DNA of 31,528 bases from NCBI GenBank assembly GCA_964610765.1, contig CAZSWS010000028.1, positions 1 to 31,528 of the forward strand, given 5' to 3'. Below the pieces are notes generated by a model. The model was not told where the DNA came from. It did no database searches and was given only the letters and a program-made list of their open reading frames with translations. The DNA is from CAZSWS01 sp964610765. GTDB lineage: Bacteria; Bacteroidota; Bacteroidia; Bacteroidales; Tannerellaceae. Shown here in pieces: positions 26,201 to 31,528 of this stretch. Positions within the stretch are counted from its first letter, which is position 1, and every line of letters starts with the position of its first letter. A program made the translations under genes and the position numbers.

Positions 26201-26418
26201 TGAGAGACGGGTCATTCATGCGACTAAAACAAGTAGAAGTAGGCTATAATATAACAAGCTTAAAATCATTAAATATAGAGAACCTGCGCGTATATTTTAG
26301 TGGAGAAAACTTATTAGTTTTTAGTCCCTTTAAACTATGGGATCCAGAAATGGGACGTAGAGGTCTAGCCTACCCTCCTAATAAACGATTTAACATCGGT
26401 TTCCAAATTTCATTTTAA
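23293..26418 (+). CDS. SusC/RagA-family TonB-dependent outer-membrane transporter
   Basis: A 1041-residue outer-membrane protein. Order: signal peptide (1-20), CarboxypepD-regulatory-like domain (about 27-115, KQISGVIRDGADNSPIAGSLVSV to FSFMGYSPV), the SusC link LEEVTVVAFGKQRKESVLASV, a plug domain (about 125-235, with LKDASATVFYGARGANGIIL), then a beta-barrel ending in a terminal Phe (RFNIGFQISF). SusC proteins import oligosaccharides or other large nutrients using TonB energy, with SusD as the lid. susD begins 17 nt downstream. No STN domain is present at the N-terminus, so regulation by a SusC-linked anti-sigma factor is not indicated. The substrate is unknown. Confidence 0.96.
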   Translation: MKLKLLGTFIMFLSCTLVFPQNTKKQISGVIRDGADNSPIAGSLVSVTGKTSTATATNASGEYTVSGSIGDTITFSFMGYSPVKEVIDHRNVINVQMFIDKTQLEEVTVVAFGKQRKESVLASVETVNIKDLKIPATNLTTALAGRIPGLISYQTTGEPGADNAQFFVRGVTTFGYKSDPLILIDNVEATTDDLARLQPDDIESFSILKDASATVFYGARGANGIILVNTKSGVEGGIKLNARVDFQIATPTRTTKFVDGVQYMKLYNEARLTRDPILGSFYSEQKIQSTAQGLDPMIFPNIDWYDELFKKQTFNTKANINVSGGGNIATYYVAGGYDHETGLLNVDKRNNFSNNININRVHVRTNVIFKLTPTTTLDTRINGRFERYTGPHNSTKDLYNNIMNSNPVDFPTYFKPDEKNQYTEHILFGNTYVGGSLKPNPYANMISGYENRDETIISAQGSLVQDLDFITKGLSAKLTVSTRVWNYYSAKRSYVPFFYELENYDQVTGEYSLFTLNPTSGNPYLGDVRAGRNSDSKTYYELLLNWGNSFGLHNLGAMTVFRMEENVLTAGNSNSIYETLPEKNMGNSGRVTYDYDRRYFLEFGYGYNGSEKFSKTKRFGFFPSLAIGWMVSNENFWEKINNDFFSSLKLKASLGKVGNDAIAGRADRFFYLSHISMGGGGYRWGSSFMNSYGGYSTHRYANPDITWEVSTKANIGIEAGFMKDALKIQADVFHDDRKQIYMRRVNFPETAGLEASISGNIGRVKSSGIDASIDYQHFFNNDFWLTGRANFTYATNEYVEIDEKNYADEYLKRKGHNINQQWGLVAERLFVDEAEIANSPKQDFGEYMAGDIKYKDINGDGVVNSNDRVPLGFPTVPEIQYGFGLSAGFKNFDASFFLQGNSRVSFFINPGVGGGSDNDEGIAPFVNRRNALTIVADDYWSETNPNPYAFWPRLSTNQINNNLQSSSWWMRDGSFMRLKQVEVGYNITSLKSLNIENLRVYFSGENLLVFSPFKLWDPEMGRRGLAYPPNKRFNIGFQISF

Positions 26419-26435
26419 TATTAAAAAGAAAAAAT

Positions 26436-28400
26436 ATGAAATCAACATATAAAATAATATTATTCACAATTATTTCTCTTTTTGCCTTGTCTTGTCAGGA
26501 CTACTTGGACGTAGTTCCAGATAACACTTTAGAACTTGAAAGCATATTTGAAAAGAGAGAGACGGCATATGAAGCATTAGCAAAGGTATACAGCTACATG
26601 CCTCGCATTGACAAAACCCATCAATCAGAATGGTTGTTAGGCGATGAATATTTAGGCCGTTTAGATTTAAACCAAGATGTCGGAAACTTACGAGGCATAC
26701 GTATTATGCGTGGCCTGCAAAATGTATCAGACCCCCAAATGGGTAATTGGACAGGCTCACAAGGAGCTTCCCATTTATATAGAGCTCTTAGGCAGGCAGA
26801 CATATTCCTGACTAACATTGATAAAGTTCGTGATATGAATGATACTGAAATTCGCGAATGGAAAGCCCAAGTTAAATTCATTAAAGCTTATTATGTATTT
26901 TTACTTGTACAGAAGTATGGACCTATTGTTATTCCTGAAACTATCGTAACTGGAGATAGTACTGAAGAAGAATTATTCTTATATAGAAAAAAAGTAGAGT
27001 ATTGTTTTGATTACATTCTTAATTTAATAGAAGAAGCTATTCCTGATTTAAAAGCAAAAGTTGAAGAGAATGAGCTTGGGCAAGTAGACCAAGTAGTAGC
27101 TAGAGCTATAAAAGCAAGAATTTTGCTTTTCAGAGCCAGTCCTTTTTTCAATGGAAATAAAGAATACTTCGGAGACTTTTTAGATCATAATGGCGAACCA
27201 TTTTTTCCTTTAGAGTATAAAAAAGAAAAATGGGAAGATGCACTTAAAGCTGTCAATGCTGCCATTGATTCGTCACTTCAATTTGGCGCACAATTATATA
27301 GACATACTGGAGAGCCTCGCATATATGATCGAGAAGATATGGAAGCAAATAAAGAACGTATGAAAACTCTCTATGATCTTCGTATGGTTATTTGCGACCC
27401 GTGGAACAGCGAAGTAGTATGGGGGTTTTCAAACATAGATTATTATAATGAAGGCGCTATTGGTCACTCAGCAAACATGAGACTCCCTGAAGGATATGGA
27501 GGAGGTGCAACTAATACGCCCCAGTTTTCATGGCAATGGCTTGGAACAACATATCAGGTAGCAGAAAGATATTATACAGAAAATGGTCTTCCTATAGATC
27601 AGGATTTAACCTATCCATATAATACTATCCATGAAATAGTAACAACTCCAGGCGCAGCTGATGCTGAGTATACCAAACTCAGAGGCTTTATGCAACCAGG
27701 TGTCGAAACTATCAAGCTATATTTAGACCGTGAGCCTAGATTTTATGCAAACCTTGGTATAACAGGAGGCTATTGGAGAGCACATAGTGTTAGAATAAAC
27801 TCGTTGTTTTTCATGAACACTGATGGTGGATACAATTCATCACAACATACTACAGACTTTTATGAAACAGGCATTGCTTTTCAGAAATTTGTACATCCAG
27901 AAAACACTTCCGGAGCATGGCAAAGGGTTATAAATTTCCCATATCCTATTATACGACTAGCTGATCTTTACTTAATGAAAGCAGAAATTCTTAATGAGCT
28001 CAAAGAAGTACCCGATCAAGAAGTTTGGGATGCTATAAACATAGTACGAAAAAGAGCTGGAATACCTAACGTCGAAGAATCTTGGTCTGACCCAACCATC
28101 GCCAGAAAGGTAAACTATCACAAGACTAAAGAAGGAATGCGTGATATTATATTAAGAGAAAGAAGTATAGAGCTTGCATTCGAAGGATCTAGGTTTTGGG
28201 ATATGGTTAGACACAAAAAAGCTGTCAGCGAGTTTTCTGCGCCAATTTACGGTTGGAATCGCTCAGGAGGAAATGCCGAGAATTTCTTTAAGTTAGAAAT
28301 AAAGCAAACACGTAAGTTCTCCATAACAGATTGTTTATGGCCAATTTCATTAGATGAGATGAATACGAATGGTAATTTAATTCAAAACCCTGGTTGGTAA
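26436..28400 (+). CDS. SusD/RagB-family nutrient-binding outer-membrane lipoprotein
   Basis: A 654-residue lipoprotein; the lipobox ends at Cys20 (LFALSC) followed by QDYLDVVPDNT, the classic SusD start. Helical TPR-like segments follow (ETAYEALAKVYSYMP, RALRQADIFLTNI, WKAQVKFIKAYYVFLL). The family's C-terminal motifs are present: IRLADLYLMKAEILNE, AINIVRKRAGIP, ILRERSIELAFEGSRFWDMVRHK and LWPISLDEMNTNGNLIQNPGW. SusD sits over the SusC channel and captures substrate at the cell surface. It is longer than B. thetaiotaomicron SusD (551), with extra sequence in the middle. It is 17 nt after susC and 26 nt before the next lipoprotein gene. Confidence 0.96.
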   Translation: MKSTYKIILFTIISLFALSCQDYLDVVPDNTLELESIFEKRETAYEALAKVYSYMPRIDKTHQSEWLLGDEYLGRLDLNQDVGNLRGIRIMRGLQNVSDPQMGNWTGSQGASHLYRALRQADIFLTNIDKVRDMNDTEIREWKAQVKFIKAYYVFLLVQKYGPIVIPETIVTGDSTEEELFLYRKKVEYCFDYILNLIEEAIPDLKAKVEENELGQVDQVVARAIKARILLFRASPFFNGNKEYFGDFLDHNGEPFFPLEYKKEKWEDALKAVNAAIDSSLQFGAQLYRHTGEPRIYDREDMEANKERMKTLYDLRMVICDPWNSEVVWGFSNIDYYNEGAIGHSANMRLPEGYGGGATNTPQFSWQWLGTTYQVAERYYTENGLPIDQDLTYPYNTIHEIVTTPGAADAEYTKLRGFMQPGVETIKLYLDREPRFYANLGITGGYWRAHSVRINSLFFMNTDGGYNSSQHTTDFYETGIAFQKFVHPENTSGAWQRVINFPYPIIRLADLYLMKAEILNELKEVPDQEVWDAINIVRKRAGIPNVEESWSDPTIARKVNYHKTKEGMRDIILRERSIELAFEGSRFWDMVRHKKAVSEFSAPIYGWNRSGGNAENFFKLEIKQTRKFSITDCLWPISLDEMNTNGNLIQNPGW

Positions 28401-28426
28401 TTTATAATATTTAACTTTTAAAACAT

Positions 28427-29701
28427 ATGAAAGCAAAATTGTTTTTTCCTATAATAATATCCTGTATTATTCTCCTGACATTCGGTTGTAAAGAAGAAAC
28501 ACGTTATTTACCAGAGACTCAATCCGGTGAAAAACCGAAACCTATTGAAGAAATAACTTATAAACCTTTATATGGAGGGGCAAGGTTCTTTTATCAAGTT
28601 CCAGACTCCAAAGACCTACTCAGTATTAGTGCAGAATATACGAATAAGAATAATAAAACATTTACATTCTCTTCTTCTTATTTTGTAGATTCACTAGACA
28701 TTTACGGACTTCCCAGCGAAGAAGAGCAAAATATAAAGATTTACACAACAAATAGAGCTGGAGAGAAATCAGATCCTATATTTGTTCCGGTCAAACCTCT
28801 TGAACCAGCTTTTTTAAGAGTAGCTAAAGATGTGCTTGTAAAGCCAGGTTTTAGCTCTTTAATGGTAGATTGGATAAACGAATTAGAACAAAACATCAAT
28901 GTCTATATTCACTACAAGTATTCTAAAGAAGGTACTGATTATAACTTCACCTCGGTTTTTTCATCAAACCTAGAGGAAGACAGAAGGTTCATTGAAAATC
29001 TCTTCTTAAAACCCGAAGAGCAAATTGAAGTAGAGATTCAAGTTGAAGATACTTATGGTAATATAACCGAAAGAATACCTAAAGGGAAATTATCATTGTA
29101 TGAAGACATAGAAATTCCTAAAAACAAATGGACATTACCCGTCGCAGCCACACTAATAGGGGGTATCCCTATGTGCTTTGGAGATGGATATGAAGGTCGA
29201 ACAGCCAAAGTGATAGATGGAATTATAGACAGAGGGGATAACCTAAACTTTATGCATACACATGGGCGTGGACATACCGGAAGCTCTTCTGATGGAAATA
29301 TGCCGTGGAACGTAATGATAGACTTAGGCGATCATTATGAATTGAGTCGTATAATCACAGTTCAAAGACATTCTGGCGGACTAGCTAATATAAGTAGAGG
29401 ACAGTATTACCACAGTGAGAATGTAGGTATTTACAATATGTATATTTGGGATGATGATACTGAAGAATGGATTTTTGTTTCTACACACAAAATACCAGTT
29501 CCAGTAGGATTGAGTGAAATTGAATTTGTGAAGAAAGGTGAAGCTGGTGATATGGCTTACATGTACCCCGAAGAACCTCAATATACAAAACCCACACGTT
29601 GGTTCAGATATGAAGCTACGAAAAGCTTTAATGGAAACTACACATTAGAAGATGCAAACTGTTTGTCAGAAATCACGCTTTACGGAAGAAAAGCTAAATA
29701 A
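28427..29701 (+). CDS. Surface lipoprotein with C-terminal discoidin-like domain (DUF4959/DUF5126/DUF5000 type)
   Basis: A 424-residue lipoprotein; the lipobox ends at Cys21 and the next residues KEE match the acidic surface-export signal known for Bacteroidota lipoproteins. Residues about 40-125 and 130-225 look like two Ig/fibronectin-like beta domains (SLDIYGLPSEEEQNIKIYT; FLKPEEQIEVEIQVED). Residues about 235-424 resemble a galactose-binding-like F5/8 type C fold (WNVMIDLGDHYELSRIITVQRH, YNMYIWDDDTEEWIFVST, LSEITLYGRK). In susCD loci such proteins usually act as surface glycan-binding proteins, like SusE/SusF. Domain names are from memory. Target unknown. Confidence 0.82.
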   Translation: MKAKLFFPIIISCIILLTFGCKEETRYLPETQSGEKPKPIEEITYKPLYGGARFFYQVPDSKDLLSISAEYTNKNNKTFTFSSSYFVDSLDIYGLPSEEEQNIKIYTTNRAGEKSDPIFVPVKPLEPAFLRVAKDVLVKPGFSSLMVDWINELEQNINVYIHYKYSKEGTDYNFTSVFSSNLEEDRRFIENLFLKPEEQIEVEIQVEDTYGNITERIPKGKLSLYEDIEIPKNKWTLPVAATLIGGIPMCFGDGYEGRTAKVIDGIIDRGDNLNFMHTHGRGHTGSSSDGNMPWNVMIDLGDHYELSRIITVQRHSGGLANISRGQYYHSENVGIYNMYIWDDDTEEWIFVSTHKIPVPVGLSEIEFVKKGEAGDMAYMYPEEPQYTKPTRWFRYEATKSFNGNYTLEDANCLSEITLYGRKAK

Positions 29702-29713
29702 AAAACTATAATC

Positions 29714-31381
29714 ATGTATAAATATATAAAGACTACTATAATATCATTTTTCGTACTAACATTTGCATTGCTTTCTTGTGATGGAATGTACGACTCACTC
29801 AATGATTATTCCGGTGAAATTATCTATCCTGCAAAATATGACACAGTTATAGGTAAAATAGGATTTAATAGAGTTGAGATAGATTTATTAAAAGCCGGAA
29901 GAATTCCAACAAGTAAGATAGCTATGGGAAAATCAAAGAAAACACTTGTTGAGTATGATGACACGACACTAGTTCTTGACACTGTAGCCTCTTGGTTAAA
30001 TATAAAAAACTTAACTAGTCCAAAACTTTATCGCTTTTACATTTATACCATTGATGAATATGAGAACAAATCCGTTCCTCAAGAAATAGCATTGATACCA
30101 TATACTGAAAGTGATTTAGCTACACTCACTGTTGCTAATCCTAAAATAACTTATTCAACCACCTCAGCCGTTTTAGAATGGGAAAGTCTCTCTAGTGTTC
30201 TTTTAGACTATATAGCTATGACATGCAAGTATGTTGATAAAAATGGAAAAGAACAGACTATCGAAGTTAAAGAAGGAGAAAGCACAAGGGTTACTATATC
30301 TAATTTAGAAGCTAAATCAACAGTAAATGTAGATATTACCTACCAAGTTAATCCTAAAATAGACGGGGTGAATATATTAGATGTACTTCCGGTAAAGCGA
30401 ACAGTCACACTTTATATTCCAGACAAAGACACTCCTTTCTCAACAATAGATGAGCAAAGTATTTTAGAAAAGAATGGCATCAAAACATTTACTGCAAATG
30501 GCGTTAAAGGCATTAAAAAATTGGTATATCCAATAATTACAAATTCATTACAAGATATCTTTTACTTCCCTGATTTAGAAGAGTTAGATTTAACTGGAGG
30601 GGATTTATTTCCAACAACTTCTTTGACATATAAGCAAGGAGCTAGTAATGAAAGTACTGTTGGAGCTAAAGGAATTCTTGAACCTTTCATGAGAAAAGTC
30701 TCACCTATTGCTAGTTCAAAAACTTTAGTGCTGAAAGAGCTTTTAGAAAAAAACATGCTTAAAAAAGTAACTTATATCCCTCACTCTATGGGTATAGACG
30801 ACATATTAGAACCATACGTTAAGACCGGAGTTGTTGAGCTTGTTGATATGCCTGAAACAGCTCTTATCAGCAATGATTTCATTTTAAATGAAACAGTACA
30901 AACGACAGCTTGGGAAATAATAAAAGAATACCCTGCTAAAGATGCACCTGCTGGTACTGGAAAAGAAACTTATAAAATTACTTTAAAAAGTAAAAACTCA
31001 ACATTTACAATAGCCATACCTAAAGAGTATCGCTTCAACACTGAAGTATATAAGTATTTGGAAATGGAAGTTTACTCCCCTCCAAAATCAGTATTAACAG
31101 GAGACTATTCTAAATATAATAGACTCTGGCTTAGAACAATGAACTATCTATGGGCATTTACTAGTCATAGTGATTTTGGACAAGAAACATGGCAAGATGA
31201 ATCATATTATTTAAAAGATAATGAACTCGAAAAATGGACAACTATTAAATTCGACATTAGCAAAATGAATGATAGACATACAAGAGTAATAGCTATAAAC
31301 TTTGGAGGTGAACCTAGTATCACTTTTGCACCAAAAACACCCATAGTTTATTACATTTCTGACATGAGATTTATTAAATAA
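29714..31381 (+). CDS. Surface lipoprotein with DUF4998-like N-terminus and carbohydrate-binding-like C-terminus
   Basis: A 555-residue lipoprotein; the lipobox ends at Cys22 (LLSC), then DGMYDSLNDYSGEIIYPAKYD, the usual start of DUF4998 proteins. Residues about 25-235 read as two beta-sandwich domains. A middle part (about 245-390) holds an LRR-like turn (LEELDLTGGDL) and helical segments, for which I recognise no family. Residues about 420-555 look like a CBM-type beta-sandwich (WLRTMNYLWAF, WTTIKFDISKMNDR, VIAINFGG, YYISDMRFIK). It is the last gene of the operon, 12 nt after the previous stop, and a strong terminator follows. A role in holding a glycan at the cell surface is an inference. 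Confidence 0.8.
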   Translation: MYKYIKTTIISFFVLTFALLSCDGMYDSLNDYSGEIIYPAKYDTVIGKIGFNRVEIDLLKAGRIPTSKIAMGKSKKTLVEYDDTTLVLDTVASWLNIKNLTSPKLYRFYIYTIDEYENKSVPQEIALIPYTESDLATLTVANPKITYSTTSAVLEWESLSSVLLDYIAMTCKYVDKNGKEQTIEVKEGESTRVTISNLEAKSTVNVDITYQVNPKIDGVNILDVLPVKRTVTLYIPDKDTPFSTIDEQSILEKNGIKTFTANGVKGIKKLVYPIITNSLQDIFYFPDLEELDLTGGDLFPTTSLTYKQGASNESTVGAKGILEPFMRKVSPIASSKTLVLKELLEKNMLKKVTYIPHSMGIDDILEPYVKTGVVELVDMPETALISNDFILNETVQTTAWEIIKEYPAKDAPAGTGKETYKITLKSKNSTFTIAIPKEYRFNTEVYKYLEMEVYSPPKSVLTGDYSKYNRLWLRTMNYLWAFTSHSDFGQETWQDESYYLKDNELEKWTTIKFDISKMNDRHTRVIAINFGGEPSITFAPKTPIVYYISDMRFIK

Positions 31382-31400
31382 AAGTATTCTTTCTTCAAAA

Positions 31401-31448
31401 AAACAAAGATAGGTGGAGAGTAATCACTCTCTACCTATCTTTGTTTTT
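31401..31448 (+). terminator. Rho-independent terminator closing the susCD operon
   Basis: Bases 31401-31421 pair with 31426-31446, a 21-bp stem with one G-U pair and a 4-nt loop (aatc). The T-tract TTTTT (31444-31448) overlaps the end of the stem. It begins 20 nt after the last stop, indicating that the operon has four genes: susC, susD and two lipoproteins. Confidence 0.9.
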
Positions 31449-31485
31449 ATAGGATTACATCAATTTGTTTTATACAAGAAAAAGC

Positions 31486-31528
31486 ATGATTACATATATC
31501 ATAATAGGAGTTACGACGTTGGTGTCGT
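31486..31528 (+). CDS. Start of a membrane protein gene, possibly a rhomboid-family protease (partial)
   Basis: The ATG at 31486 opens a frame reading MITYIIIGVTTLVS up to the window end. A short Met-Ile-Thr start leading straight into a hydrophobic helix is like the N-terminus of Bacteroidota rhomboid intramembrane proteases. Only 14 residues are visible, so neither the gene nor the family is secure. TCAATTTG (31460-31467) is a 7/8 match to the -7 consensus just upstream. Confidence 0.35.
   Translation, partial: MITYIIIGVTTLVS

Overview
This is AT-rich DNA from a member of the Bacteroidota, most likely order Bacteroidales. The evidence is a SusC/SusD pair with surface lipoproteins, several perfect matches to the Bacteroides -7 promoter element TAnnTTTG, a histidine-utilisation operon with a long urocanase and a separate cyclodeaminase, and a long two-domain L25 next to peptidyl-tRNA hydrolase. 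Starts mostly lack a strong Shine-Dalgarno, as is usual in this phylum. I cannot name the genus from sequence alone.

Layout. (1) 1-960, minus strand: housekeeping genes rplY (L25/Ctc) and the start of pth, with a near-consensus promoter at 1016-1045. (2) 961-1556: a gap holding a short tandem array of 22-nt palindromic units. (3) 1557-4567, plus: a parallel beta-helix lipoprotein and a POT-like MFS transporter, ending at a 26-bp perfect hairpin shared with the convergent hut operon. (4) 4646-10961, minus: hutU-ftcD-hutI-fchA-hutH, a complete route from histidine to glutamate plus a tetrahydrofolate C1 unit. (5) 11486-14462: a YhcH/YjgK/YiaL protein, a head-GIN lipoprotein and a long-form NfeD membrane protease. 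(6) 14.5-16.9 kb: a GH123-type glycosidase gene between two decayed transposase fragments (IS4/DUF4372-like and IS110-like). (7) 17062-20518: an M20 dipeptidase, an MTA/SAH deaminase and a purine nucleoside phosphorylase in one apparent operon, followed by a Tat-exported SGNH hydrolase and a second MFS transporter. (8) 23293-31381: susC-susD and two lipoproteins ending in galactose-binding-like domains, closed by a strong terminator. The first codons of what may be a rhomboid protease follow at the window edge.

How the genes work together. The hut operon and the dipeptidase, and perhaps the POT-like carrier, suggest use of peptides and amino acids. The deaminase and phosphorylase together could convert methylthioadenosine or related SAM by-products to hypoxanthine and a ribose-1-phosphate derivative. 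The susCD locus has binding and import parts but no enzyme or regulator inside the window, so its substrate cannot be read from it. No CRISPR array, tRNA, rRNA, prophage or recognisable defence system was seen. The least explained signals are the 22-nt palindromic array, the ACGTTGCA repeats between the head-GIN and nfeD genes, and the perfect palindrome at the break of the IS110 pseudogene.
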